In this document: positions 44,691-54,170 of the stretch, piece by piece
Numbering within the stretch: the stretch's first letter is position 1
How the letters are laid out: every line of letters starts with the position of its first letter
NCBI GenBank assembly: GCA_963773105.1
Contig: CAVZAA010000010.1
Location: 620,001-684,000, forward strand
Direction: 5' to 3'
Length of the DNA: 64,000 nt
DNA from: Trebonia sp963773105
Lineage (GTDB): Bacteria > Actinomycetota > Actinomycetes > Streptosporangiales > Streptosporangiaceae
Position numbers and translations under genes: made by a program
The notes under the pieces: generated by a model
What the model was told of the DNA's origin: nothing
What the model saw: the letters and a program-made list of their open reading frames with translations, nothing else
Databases searched by the model: none

Positions 44691-47099
44691 TCACTGGCGG
44701 GTGCGCTCTTCCAGCGCGCGCAGTGCCTCGGCGAACGGCCGCTCCAGCCAGGCGAGGTGGTCGGCCTCGCCGTGGTGGTGGGTCGTGAGCCGGTCGGACC
44801 GGCGAACGGCGGTGTGCCGCACGTATTCGCGGGCGCCCTCGACCAGCGTCCGGATGTACCGGAGGCCCTCGGGGTCGGACATCGCCCAGTCGCCGCCGCA
44901 GGCGACGTAGACCGGCGAGGTGTGCGCGAAGACCCCGCGGCCCCACTCGTCGAGGTGGTAGTCGACGCCGAACGCCCGGCAGGCTATCCACGAGTTCCCG
45001 TCGACCCGCAGTTCCTCGCTGAGCTCGGCCTGCCGTCCGCCGTTGACCTCCGCCCGGGCGACCACCTCGCCGTTGCGCACGACCTCGATCGAGCGGAGCG
45101 GGAAAACGCTGCGCACGGCGGCCTGGACGCTGACCGTCCCCGGCCCGGTAAGCGCGACCGTATCCCCCGGCTCGCGCCCGTCGACCGAGAGCGTGACCAG
45201 CGGCCCGCCGGAAAGGAAGGTGCGGCCCGACCGCACCGCCCGGCACCAGGCCTCGTAGCTGAACTCCTCGTCCAGCCGCGCGTAGGTGCGATACAGGCCG
45301 ACCGGCACGGCGTTCGACATCTTGTCGGTGCCGCCGACCAGCGGCAGCCGGTAGCCGCTGTTGAGGTACCGGTAGTACTCGAGCATCGCGTCGTTGGACT
45401 GGGCCAGCATCTCGACGGCGTCGGCCCGGCCGGTCGCGACGAGGACGGCCGGCTCGCCATTCGGATTGGGGAAATGGGCGGCGACGACGGTGCCGCCCTG
45501 GGCGTGCGTCCGGTCGGCCCAGTCGCTCAGCGTCGCGTCAAGCGCGCCGCCGAGCTCGGCCTCGTCGGGACCGTCGCTTGACCACGGCATGACCGGTTCC
45601 TTCAGGCCCCACAGGAGCGAGTGCCCGAGCATGTGCTGCCGGTTCTCCTGGCCGACGTACGTCACGTAGCCGCCGCCGTCGACGACATTGGGCCGGCCGG
45701 AGAAATCCTCGGTGTTGGTGAACAGCGCGCCCCACTGCGCCTGCAGCAAGTTGACGACGCGCAGGTCCTCGCCCCGCTGCTCGAGCTGCGAGCCCGGGGT
45801 CGACAGGAAGTGAACGTGCGAGTCGCCGGACCACCATCCTTCTGACGCCAGATCGGCGACGCGCCCGATCCGCAGCGTCAGGTCCCGCTGACCCGGCTCG
45901 ATCCGCACGGTCTGCCGCAGCGGCTCGTACTCGAACCCGCGGGCGACGTCCACGACGACGTCGCCTCGCGGCAGCCACCCCTGGCAGGTACCGTCGATGT
46001 ACGCGTAGCTGCGCTGGCCCAGGCGGACGTCACCGCCGACGTCGTAATGCCAGCTGCCGAGATTCTGGTTGACGTGATTGTGGTGGCCGTGCGGCTGGTA
46101 GGGAATTCCCTCGGCCGAACGGAAGTGGACCCGGCACGGCACCGGCCGCCCGGTGGCGTCGTCGACGACGCGGACGTGCACCCAGTTGCGGCCGCTCTCC
46201 GCCAGCTCGAGCGAGACCTGGCCGACGTCCGCCCGCCCGTCGCGTTCCACGTCGCCCCAGCGCACCCGGCCGAGCTCGTCGTCGCCCCGCCGGACCGCGA
46301 CGGTGGCCGACGGCAGCGCTGCGATCGACGTGTAGGCGGATGTCCCTTCCGCCGCTCCCCAGCCCGCACGGTCGTCCTCGCCCGGCAGCGGCAGCGGATA
46401 GGTCGCCACCCCTCGGTCCACCGCGATGTCGAGGACGCCGCCGCGCCCGTCCTTCGCTGCCAGCAGCACCGGCCGGGACGGCCCGCGGACGAACGGGTGC
46501 TCGTCAACGTCGCTGGTCGTGATGCCGGCGATGATGAAGCGGGGGCCGCCCGGAATGACCTCGATCCGTTCGACCGGCCGATCGGGGAGCGGATTCTCCC
46601 AGCACCATAGGAAGTACCCGGCGGGCTCTCCCATGCCGTGCTCGGCCAGCCGGATCCCGGACTCGTCCCAGCGGCCCTCGAATCGCGGCAGCTTGTAGTC
46701 GTGGCTGTCGGCGACGGCGAGGAACGGCAGGCGGCCCCATCCGGGCGGCACCACCTGGATCTCGAACCGCTCCCGGATCGGCGCGGCGACCGCCTCGCCG
46801 CCGGCCAGGTGGAAAACGTACTCCGCGACCGGGTGCCCGACCGCGTGACCGGCCGGCCCGCCCGGCTCGAGCAGCCGGTGCGCGACGATCACCCGCCGGG
46901 CCGGCCGCCCGATCTCGACCGACGCCGAGGCGCCGGGCAGCAGGAAGCACCGCTCCGCCGACGACGGCTCCGACCCGATCAGGAAGGGCAGGCCGCGCAG
47001 GTCCACCCGGCCGAGCGGAACATCGCCCGGCTCATCGCCCAGAACGTCCACCCCGGCGTTGCACACAGCGGACAGGTCGACTGGCTGATAGCTCGGCAT
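44691..47099 (-). CDS. CehA/McbA-family metallohydrolase
   Basis: The 802-residue protein starts at ATG 47099 (MPSYQPVDLSAV). Its first half is beta-rich and unassigned (HGHHNHVNQNLGSWHYDVGG near residue 340 is striking). From about residue 420 it has a PHP-like metal-binding domain: WWSGDSHVHFLSTPG, then YVTYVGQENRQHMLGHSLLWG, VVAAHFPNPNGEP and LVGGTDKMSNAVPVG supply histidines and acids in the order known from CehA/McbA carbaryl hydrolases. The last 150 residues are a beta-sandwich. No signal peptide is evident. Likely activity: hydrolysis of an ester or carbamate, substrate unknown. It is divergent from the exported propeller gene, with about 160 bases between them. Confidence 0.78.
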   Translation of the reverse strand: MPSYQPVDLSAVCNAGVDVLGDEPGDVPLGRVDLRGLPFLIGSEPSSAERCFLLPGASASVEIGRPARRVIVAHRLLEPGGPAGHAVGHPVAEYVFHLAGGEAVAAPIRERFEIQVVPPGWGRLPFLAVADSHDYKLPRFEGRWDESGIRLAEHGMGEPAGYFLWCWENPLPDRPVERIEVIPGGPRFIIAGITTSDVDEHPFVRGPSRPVLLAAKDGRGGVLDIAVDRGVATYPLPLPGEDDRAGWGAAEGTSAYTSIAALPSATVAVRRGDDELGRVRWGDVERDGRADVGQVSLELAESGRNWVHVRVVDDATGRPVPCRVHFRSAEGIPYQPHGHHNHVNQNLGSWHYDVGGDVRLGQRSYAYIDGTCQGWLPRGDVVVDVARGFEYEPLRQTVRIEPGQRDLTLRIGRVADLASEGWWSGDSHVHFLSTPGSQLEQRGEDLRVVNLLQAQWGALFTNTEDFSGRPNVVDGGGYVTYVGQENRQHMLGHSLLWGLKEPVMPWSSDGPDEAELGGALDATLSDWADRTHAQGGTVVAAHFPNPNGEPAVLVATGRADAVEMLAQSNDAMLEYYRYLNSGYRLPLVGGTDKMSNAVPVGLYRTYARLDEEFSYEAWCRAVRSGRTFLSGGPLVTLSVDGREPGDTVALTGPGTVSVQAAVRSVFPLRSIEVVRNGEVVARAEVNGGRQAELSEELRVDGNSWIACRAFGVDYHLDEWGRGVFAHTSPVYVACGGDWAMSDPEGLRYIRTLVEGAREYVRHTAVRRSDRLTTHHHGEADHLAWLERPFAEALRALEERTRQ

Positions 47100-47259
47100 A
47101 TGTCCGATCGTAGGCTCGCGGCCCGACTGGGCCCACTCAATTTCGGCGCCCCGGCCGGGCGGCAGGCCGACGCCGATTCCGGTCGGGAGCCTGGCGAAGA
47201 AACCGCCTGACTGACACAGTTCGGGGGGAGAGCTTTCACGCTGTACACGATGCTGCGGG

Positions 47260-48963
47260 GTGGCGCGATTGATCCGGTTTCTGGTTGGCCGAGCCGGAGG
47301 GCGACTGATCGTCACGGCCGGCGTCGTGTTGGCGGTGGCCGCGGCGGCGGGAGTCGGCGGGCAGGCGGCGGCGTCCGGCCCGCCCCCGGTGGCCTCGGTG
47401 GCCTCGGTGGCCTCGGTGCCCGAGTTGAACGTGCCGGGCAGGCCAGTCCCGCCCCCCTCCGTACCCGAATGGCCGTCCGGCGGGCAGAACCTGGCGGATG
47501 ACCGGTACCAGTCGGACGAGACCGCCATCGGCGTGAAGACGGTCGGGAAGCTCGTCCCGCGGTGGAAGCTGACGATGGCGGGCGACGTCAGCGCGACCCC
47601 GGCCGTCGTGAACGGCGTTGTCTACGTGCCTGACTGGGGCGGTTACATCTCCGCGATCAGGGCCAGCAACGGCGCCGTCATCTGGCGGCGGCTGATTTCC
47701 TCCTACACCGGCGTCGCGGGCTCGGTATCGAGGACCGACCCCGTCGTGGACGGATCCACGCTGGTCATCGCCACCCAGACGGGTGCGGACATCATCGCGA
47801 TCAACGCCGCTAACGGGGCCAGGAAGTGGGTCACCCGCGCCGACGACCACCCGGCGGCGATCATCACCGGCTCGCCCATCGTCGACCAGAACGTCGTCTA
47901 CGAGGGCGTCTCGTCAAGCGAGGAGGCCTCGGCCGAGAACCAGGACTACCCCTGCTGCACCTTCCGCGGCAGCCTGGTGGCGCTCAGCGAGTCCACCGGC
48001 AAGGTGCTATGGAAGACCTACACGGTCCCCGCCAACGGCGGGAAGGCCGGCGGTTACAGCGGCGCCGCGGTCTGGGGCTCCACCCCTGCGGTCGACCCGG
48101 CGACCGACTCCGTGTACGTCGGGACCGGCAACAACTACATGGTCCCGGCCGCCGCCGCCGCGTGCGTGGCGAACGCCCTGAAGCTCCACACGTCCGACGC
48201 GAACTGCACCGCGCCGGACGACTACTTCGACTCGGTCCTGTCCCTGAACCTGAGCACGGGGAAAGTCAACTGGAGTCATCGGGTCGAGGGATACGACGCG
48301 TGGACGCTCGCGTGCCTCAGCCTGCCTCCCGGCGTCTCCGGATGCCCGTCCCCCAAGGGCCCTAACTACGACTTCAGCGGCGGGCCGAACCTGTTCACGA
48401 TCGTCAACCGGGCTACCGGTCGACCTGAGACCCTGCTCGGCGTCGGCCAGAAGAGCGGCATCTACTGGGTGTTCAACCCCGCCAGCGGCCGCCTCGTCTG
48501 GGACACCTTCGTCGGCCCGGGCGACACCCTGTGGGGCACCGCCACCGACGGCAGCAGGATCTACGTAGCCGAAGGGAACAGCGGCGGCACCTCGTTCACC
48601 CTGCGCGGCAGCGGCCCGGAGGCGGGCCGCACCTGTTCCGGCGGCGTATGGTCGGCCCTCAACCCGGCCACCGGCGCAATCCTGTGGCAGACCTGCGATC
48701 CAGCCGCCGCGATCGACACGGCGGCGGTCAGCGTCGCCGACGGCGTCGTCTACGCGGGATCCCTCGCGAGGACCGGCGCCAACATGTACGCGCTGAATGC
48801 GGCCACCGGCGCCATCCTCTGGTCCTTCGCCAGCGGCGGTTCGGTCGCATCCGGCGCCGCCATCGTCGCGGGCTCGGTCTACTGGGGCTCGGGCTACAGC
48901 AAGTCGGAGATCGGATCCGCCAGCGAGCGGCTCTACGCCTTCGATTTGGCCTTGCCCGCCTAG
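47260..48963 (+). CDS. Exported PQQ-type beta-propeller protein (polyvinyl-alcohol-dehydrogenase-like)
   Basis: The 567-residue protein starts at a GTG with a signal peptide (MARLIRFLVGRAGGRLIVTAGVVLAVAAAAG, described in part) and a short ASVASVASV linker. The mature part has repeated propeller blades with a conserved AxNAxxGAxxW pattern: AIRASNGAVIWRR, AINAANGARKWV, ALSESTGKVLWK, ALNPATGAILWQ, ALNAATGAILWS. YVGTGNNYMVPAA and an acidic loop (CTAPDDYFDSVL) resemble quinoprotein dehydrogenases of the PVA-dehydrogenase group. Cysteine pairs (YPCCTF) may form the vicinal disulfide seen in quinoproteins. No heme-binding CxxCH is present, so electrons would go to a separate acceptor. PQQ dependence is inferred. 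Confidence 0.82.
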   Translation: MARLIRFLVGRAGGRLIVTAGVVLAVAAAAGVGGQAAASGPPPVASVASVASVPELNVPGRPVPPPSVPEWPSGGQNLADDRYQSDETAIGVKTVGKLVPRWKLTMAGDVSATPAVVNGVVYVPDWGGYISAIRASNGAVIWRRLISSYTGVAGSVSRTDPVVDGSTLVIATQTGADIIAINAANGARKWVTRADDHPAAIITGSPIVDQNVVYEGVSSSEEASAENQDYPCCTFRGSLVALSESTGKVLWKTYTVPANGGKAGGYSGAAVWGSTPAVDPATDSVYVGTGNNYMVPAAAAACVANALKLHTSDANCTAPDDYFDSVLSLNLSTGKVNWSHRVEGYDAWTLACLSLPPGVSGCPSPKGPNYDFSGGPNLFTIVNRATGRPETLLGVGQKSGIYWVFNPASGRLVWDTFVGPGDTLWGTATDGSRIYVAEGNSGGTSFTLRGSGPEAGRTCSGGVWSALNPATGAILWQTCDPAAAIDTAAVSVADGVVYAGSLARTGANMYALNAATGAILWSFASGGSVASGAAIVAGSVYWGSGYSKSEIGSASERLYAFDLALPA

Positions 48964-48990
48964 CCGGAGGAGGGCTGGGCGGACCCGGTG

Positions 48991-50187
48991 TCACCCGGCG
49001 GCTGGACGGCCAACGTTGTAGATGAAGACCTGCCCGCCGATGCGCAGGCTCCAGCCTGGCGGCAGCTGGCTCGGCTCCGGGCCTATCCGGGTCCACTCGT
49101 CCGCCCCGGGCGAGCTGATGTAGGTCCCGTCGAGGGAGGAGGCATCTTGGACCATGACCATCCCGTTCTCGACGTAGACGTAGGCGTGCACGCGCGAGAT
49201 CACGTTGTCGGGATCCTGCATCCGGACCGGAGCGGCGGCGCCGCTTTCCACCGAGGGGTCGCGCTGCGGATCACGGCCGAGAACGTAGGCGCGATCCAGG
49301 ATGATGGCCGGCCCGTTCTGTGACGAAAGGAATCCGGGCGGCGCGTCGCGCTCGGGCGGTACGTCGGACGGCGGGGCATCGATCGGATAGCGATCTTCGG
49401 CCGGGGAGTCCCAGACCTCGGTCGAGTCGAACGGCGGTCGCTCGGCTACGCCGCCGGGCGGGACCGATTCCGCCGCCGGGACCTCTTCCGTCGTCCAGTT
49501 GGCCGGCGCAACCGGAACCGGGGCTGCTTCCGCGACCGGGGCCGGATCTGCGAGCGGGGCCGCCGCTGCGACCGGAGCCGCTTCCGCGAGCGGGGCCGCC
49601 GCGGCCGATGGCGCAGCCTCGGCCGACGGTGACCACGCGGGCGCGGCTGAGTCGGCATCAGCTGGGACTTGTCCCTGCTCGGCCGCGCTCGCGAGCCCGG
49701 CCAAGACGAACCCCTGCCCCGGTACCACCCCGCCCCGGAGATCCGACATCGGATCCACGTGTACCGGCCGATCGGGTGCACTGCCAATCTCCAGCCGGTC
49801 GAAGGTGCTCGGGATGAGCTGGTCGACCCAGGTCAGGGCCTGTTCCCCGGACAGCTCGTGGGTGCGGCCGCCCTCGGTGACCGCACCCCGCACCGCCCCG
49901 CGCAGGAACATGACAACGCCGTCCCGCACCGGTACCACTATCCCGAACGCGGTCACGTCGTCCGCCATGTGGCCGACGACCCAGGCGGCCATCCTGGCCG
50001 CGATCATGGTGGCGGGCAGCTCGTGGTCCGCGGCAACGGCGGCGGCCAGTTCGAGGATCTCACTGGGAGCCTGGTCGCCGCGGCCGGCCGCCGAGGCGCC
50101 GCGCGGGATCAGGACGACCGTGTCGCCGAACCGACCTACCAGGCCGCCACCTGGCTCGATACCGACATGCGGTGCCATCCGTTCCAT
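48991..50187 (-). CDS. FHA-domain protein
   Basis: The 398-residue protein starts at ATG 50187 behind GGAGGGGG. The first 190 residues form an unassigned domain (VGRFGDTVVLIPRG...ELAAAVAADHELPATMIAAR) that resembles the N-terminus of other actinomycete FHA proteins. A long Ala/Pro/Glu-rich linker (about 200-260) follows. The C-terminal FHA domain shows AYVLGRDP, NVISRVHAYV and SLDGTYISSPG, the residues that bind phosphothreonine peptides. It probably takes part in Ser/Thr kinase signalling; a kinase-FHA gene lies at the end of this window but is not adjacent. Confidence 0.87.
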   Translation of the reverse strand: MERMAPHVGIEPGGGLVGRFGDTVVLIPRGASAAGRGDQAPSEILELAAAVAADHELPATMIAARMAAWVVGHMADDVTAFGIVVPVRDGVVMFLRGAVRGAVTEGGRTHELSGEQALTWVDQLIPSTFDRLEIGSAPDRPVHVDPMSDLRGGVVPGQGFVLAGLASAAEQGQVPADADSAAPAWSPSAEAAPSAAAAPLAEAAPVAAAAPLADPAPVAEAAPVPVAPANWTTEEVPAAESVPPGGVAERPPFDSTEVWDSPAEDRYPIDAPPSDVPPERDAPPGFLSSQNGPAIILDRAYVLGRDPQRDPSVESGAAAPVRMQDPDNVISRVHAYVYVENGMVMVQDASSLDGTYISSPGADEWTRIGPEPSQLPPGWSLRIGGQVFIYNVGRPAAG

Positions 50188-50344
50188 GATGCTTCCCCCT
50201 CCGAGGCCGCCCACAGCGCGATCAGCAATGCGGAGACCGCGCCGCCCTGTACGAGAATTACCCATTTATGCATCGCGTCGCGCCAGACGCAACAGAGCAT
50301 TTTGATCACGAAAGCAATGGAGATGATACGGCCAGCTGCGCCGA

Positions 50345-52585
50345 TCAGACGTCATACACGGTCGGGCTGGTGGTGTGGATGCGGCCGTTGGGAAGGGTCC
50401 AACGCATGAGGCCGGGCTCGGGCTGCTCGAGGTGCCAGCCGCGGGCCTGCTTGGCGCGATGGTGACGTCTGCACTTGGGGCCGAGGCCGCATTGGCACGT
50501 GATCCCGTCCGGCCAGGGCAGCGTGTGGTCGAGGTCGCAGTGGACGGCCTGGGCGTTGCAGCCGGGGGCGTCGCAAGTGGCGGTGCGGGCGCGCAGCAGG
50601 TGCTTGAGCTTGCGGCTGGGGGTGTAGCCGTCCTCGGCGTGGCGGTGGTCGCAGGCGCCGCGGGCGATGGGCTCGGGGGTGATCTTGAGGCGGCTGATGA
50701 GCTCGAGGAACTGCAGGGCCTGTGCGGCGTCCGGTGCAGGAGGCCCGGTTTCTCGGGGCGGGGTTACTGGGGGTGAAGTTTCTGGGGGCCGGGTTCCTGG
50801 GGCTGAAGTTCCCGGGGGTGAGGTTCCCGGGGTTGGCGTGGTCCAGGGGTGCTGGCCGCGGGCGCAGCCGTGGGCGATGGCGGTGCCGTCTGCGTTGATG
50901 ATCGTCATTCACCAGCGGGTTCTGGGATGTCGGGAGGCTGTTTCGACGGTGGCCCTGGTTTCGCGAGGGTCGAGGAGGCCGAGGCCGCCGGCTACGGCGG
51001 GGGCGGCAGACCAGCCAAGGATGGTGCCGATCGGGACGAGGAGGTTGATGTTGGCGGGCAGCGGGGCGGAGGCGCCGGGTCGGAGGGGTCCGCGCCGCGC
51101 GTGTTCGTCTGGATCGTCGGCCGTTGGATCGTCGTAGCGGGCGTTCTCGACCTCGTCCGCGTCCCAGCTCGGCCGGCCGTTCGGGCCGGCGTAGCCGGGA
51201 CCGTTCGGGCCGGCGCCGTCGTCGGGGCCGTCGCGGTCGTCGGGACCGGGAGCGTCCGGGTCGCCGGGGCAACAGGGGTAATCGGGGTAATCGGGATCGG
51301 CCCGGTCTGAGCGGTTCTCGCGGTCCCCTGACCCCGGTCCGCCGGCGGCGGGGCGGGATCCGACCCCACGTTTCGGTTTGATGAGGTCGAGGGGGTCGCG
51401 GCCCTGGAGGAGCTCGGTCATGACCCGGGCCCGGATCGCTGACAGGGTGCCCTCGACCAGGCCGCTGTTGCGGAGCTTGACCGCGACCGCGTCGATGTAG
51501 GCCTTGGAGGCGAGGGCGTCGACGGTGTCGAGCTCCCGGCCGGACAGGGAGGCGTTGCCCGAGAGCTCGCGGCGGACCTCGACCCGCTGGCGGGTGTTCT
51601 TCGCGTGCTCTTTGCGGATCCTCGCGGCCTCGGGGTCCAGCTTCATCTCGAGGGCGGCGGCCTTGCGGCCGAGCTGGTCGATGCGCAGGGCGGGGGCGAC
51701 GGCGGCGAGGATCTCGTCCGCGAGGGCGGCGTCGGTGTCGGACAGGAAGCCGGTGTACGCGGCGATCGTGTCCGCGCGGCCGGAGCTGATGAGCCCGGCG
51801 GCCATCCCCGCGAGCGTCGCCGGGAGCCGCCGGGTGAGCTCGAGGTCGGCCTCGATCCGCCCGGCGGCCTGGTTCCTGGTGATCAGCAGCTCGGCCGCGA
51901 GCTCCTCGTCGGGGAACTCGGCCGGTCGGCGGCCCCAGAGGACGTTGCGGGCCTTGGCGTCCGCCAGCTCCACCGAGCGACGGCGGGCGAGCTCGGCGAC
52001 CAGCGTCGTCTGGTGGTAGCAGGCCCGGGCCTCGATCCTGCGGGCCGCCCGCAGTGCCCCGGTCAGCTGGTCATCGGTCAGGGTGGCGACATCGGACACG
52101 GCCTGCTCGGTGAGCGCGGCCAGGATCGGGCCCGGGCGCAGCGCGTCGGCCGCCGCGTCCTGACCGAACTGCGGGCCGAGCGCTTGGCCCCCGAGACCGT
52201 CCGGGCCGAGCATCGCCGCCAGCAGCGCCGGGTCGATGTCAGCAGCATCGCCCAGGCTGAGGGACACCGCCGGGCCCTCGAGCTCCCATTCCGATGGCAC
52301 CCGGTTCGGGTCATCATCGGGCGGCCTCGGCCAGTCATCATCGGAGAGCGCCGGCCCGTCATCCTCAGACGGAGACCCGTCGCCGTCGTCGGGCCGCGTC
52401 GGCCAACCATCATCGAGCGAACATTCGGGGCCTTGGTCCAGGGGATGCCAATCGCCGGGCGCGCGCCCGGGGCCGCCATCGATCGGCTCCGGGCGGTCAG
52501 CGGCGGGCCGGCGCGCCTGGCCATCCTCGGGGTGGCCGGGGGGATGCGGGCCAGGCGGTTCACCGTCGTCGTGGTGTTCGCGCAC
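50345..52585 (-). pseudogene. DUF222/HNH endonuclease-like gene split by one in-frame UGA
   Basis: The frame from GTG 52585 (GGGGGAG upstream) runs as DUF222: LTDDQLTGALRAARRIEARACYHQTTLVAELARR and FPDEELAAELLITRNQAAGRIEADLELTRRLP. It ends with RHPRTRW and TGA at 50909-50911. The next codon, in the same frame, is ATG (50908), continuing TIINADGTAIAHGCARGQHPW and then the HNH part: TCDAPGCNAQAVHCDLDHTLPWPDG, CQCGLGPKCRRHHRAKQ, ending at 50345. In relatives the W is followed by Cys, so TGC changed to TGA explains the split. Restart at the adjacent ATG could still give two polypeptides. Acidic Pro/Asp/Gly-rich linkers and a Pro/Thr repeat (about 50740-50832) are present. These proteins are common, often multi-copy, and of unclear role. 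Confidence 0.85.
50740..50832 (-). repeat. Degenerate 15-base tandem repeats coding a Pro/Gly/Thr linker
   Basis: The minus strand encodes PGTSPPGTSAPGTRPPETSP and similar units in the linker between the stop and the HNH domain. The plus strand shows the pattern GGGGNTGAAGTTCC repeated imperfectly about six times. Such tracts are prone to slip. Confidence 0.6.
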
Positions 52586-52848
52586 GATCGCTCCCCCTTC
52601 CGGATGATCATGAATGGCTAACGCTTCATGCGAACAGTATAGCTAACTTCGACAGGTGATGCATTGGGCTGGCTAATTATTTTCCATGATCTTTTCGAAT
52701 GAATCATGGTGCCAGTGAAGGGAGCCGCGATGGCGGAACGGTGCCAGCCGGCCGAATCGAGCGACGGCGAAAAAACGGATTCGCCCGCAACCGCTTGGCG
52801 GTGACGGATGTCTCACTGGATAGCTCATTCCCTAGCGAAAAGGACCCA

Positions 52849-54072
52849 ATGAGTCAGATGAAGTATCTGAGACGAGGCGGATTGCTGATCGCGGCGCTGG
52901 CGCTGGCCGGCGGAGCGGCGGCGGCGGCCTCTGGAGCGGCGCAGGGAGCCACCCACGCGGGGGCCGCCAAGGCGGCCGCTGTGACCGCCAAGGCGGTCGC
53001 CGGCACCGCTAAGGCGACCTCGGCGGCCGCCGCCACCGGCAAGCACGCTTCCATGCTGGACGGCGTCTCGTGCACTGAGGCGCAGTGCATCGCCGTCGGC
53101 AGCTGGTACAACAGTCCCCCGACCGCGCACTCGCTGGCCGAACGGTGGAACGGGGCCTCCTGGCAGCGCCAGGCGTCGCCCGACGGGCCGACGGACAGCT
53201 TTCTGACCGGGGTGTCCTGCGCCGCGGCGGCCCGCCCGGCATCGGGCGCCATCGACTGTCTGGCCGTCGGGGACCCCGTGATGGCCGAGGCGAACGGCAG
53301 CTGGCGTCTGGTTGCCAAGACGAGCAGCCTGGACGCCGTCTCGTGCGCCACGGGCGGCGACTGCGTCGCGGTCGGCGCGAAGCCCACCGGCGCGGCGCCG
53401 CTGTTCGCGACCTGGAACGGTAAGTCGCTCCGCACCGGCCGAATGCACGCCCCGCCGCACACGGCCCAGGCCGTCACCATCGCGGGCGTCTCCTGCGTGA
53501 CCGCGAGCGACTGCGTCGCGGTCGGCGACTACTCCTACGGCGTCGGCGCCAGGCCCGGCCCCGGCGCCCGCGAGCGGACCCTGGCCGAGCAGTGGAACGG
53601 CCGCTCCTGGCGGGTGCTTTCCACGGTCAATGTCAGCCGCTGGAACGAGCTCGCGGCCGTCTCGTGCGCGTCGGCGGACAACTGCACCGCCGTCGGCGGC
53701 AGCGAGAACCAGTCCGCGCTGGCCGAGCACTGGAACGGGAAGACCTGGCGGCTCGAGTCGGTGCCGGCCCTGACCAACCCGGCCAGCATCGGCTACCTGC
53801 AGCTGACCGGGGTCTCCTGCCCGGCGGCGAAATTCTGCGTGGCCACCGGCAGCTACAACGGGGCCGTCCCGCTCGCCGAGACGTGGAACGGCACCAAGTG
53901 GCGGCTCACCCGGCTGCCGCTGCGGGCGAACCAGAGCGCCTGGCTGAGCGGAGTCGCGTGCGCCTCCACGGCGGCCTGCGTGGCGGTCGGCACCGGGCCC
54001 GCCGCCGACGCGTGGGCCGAGGTCTACGCCCACGGCGTCTGGAGGCAGCTGGCACCGAAGAACCCCGCCTAG
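52849..54072 (+). CDS. Exported protein with seven cysteine-pair repeats
   Basis: The 407-residue protein begins MSQMKYLRRGGLLIAALALA with a clear signal peptide, followed by an Ala/Lys-rich spacer. The mature part is a series of about seven repeats of 45-55 residues, each with VSCxxxxxCxAVG followed by a LAExWNGxxW segment: VSCTEAQCIAVGSW, VSCATGGDCVAVGA, VSCVTASDCVAVGD, VSCASADNCTAVGG, VSCPAAKFCVATGS, VACASTAACVAVGT and one longer variant. One cysteine pair per repeat suggests one disulfide per blade of a beta-propeller-like fold. The repeat is known in actinomycete exoproteins without function. A strong terminator follows. The ATG at 52849 has AAAGGA upstream. Confidence 0.8.
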   Translation: MSQMKYLRRGGLLIAALALAGGAAAAASGAAQGATHAGAAKAAAVTAKAVAGTAKATSAAAATGKHASMLDGVSCTEAQCIAVGSWYNSPPTAHSLAERWNGASWQRQASPDGPTDSFLTGVSCAAAARPASGAIDCLAVGDPVMAEANGSWRLVAKTSSLDAVSCATGGDCVAVGAKPTGAAPLFATWNGKSLRTGRMHAPPHTAQAVTIAGVSCVTASDCVAVGDYSYGVGARPGPGARERTLAEQWNGRSWRVLSTVNVSRWNELAAVSCASADNCTAVGGSENQSALAEHWNGKTWRLESVPALTNPASIGYLQLTGVSCPAAKFCVATGSYNGAVPLAETWNGTKWRLTRLPLRANQSAWLSGVACASTAACVAVGTGPAADAWAEVYAHGVWRQLAPKNPA

Positions 54073-54078
54073 CGCAAA

Positions 54079-54120
54079 ACGGGCCGTGGTCTTCGCCGAT
54101 ACGCGAAGACCACGGTCCGT
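54079..54120. terminator. Strong hairpin terminator after the repeat exoprotein gene
   Basis: Arms at 54079-54096 and 54103-54120 pair over 18 positions with one mismatch around a CGATAC loop. On the plus strand T-rich sequence (TTGTTCTTTTGTCTTTTG) follows some 15 bases later. It lies between convergent genes. Confidence 0.85.
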
Positions 54121-54170
54121 TCGATGGGGCGAATTGTTCTTTTGTCTTTTGTTTTTCCGTGCGCGCTTGA

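Noticed and set aside
50909..50911. Selenocysteine at the UGA of the HNH gene
   Set aside because: No hairpin of the bacterial SECIS type is apparent just downstream and DUF222 proteins are not known selenoproteins; point mutation is the likely cause.
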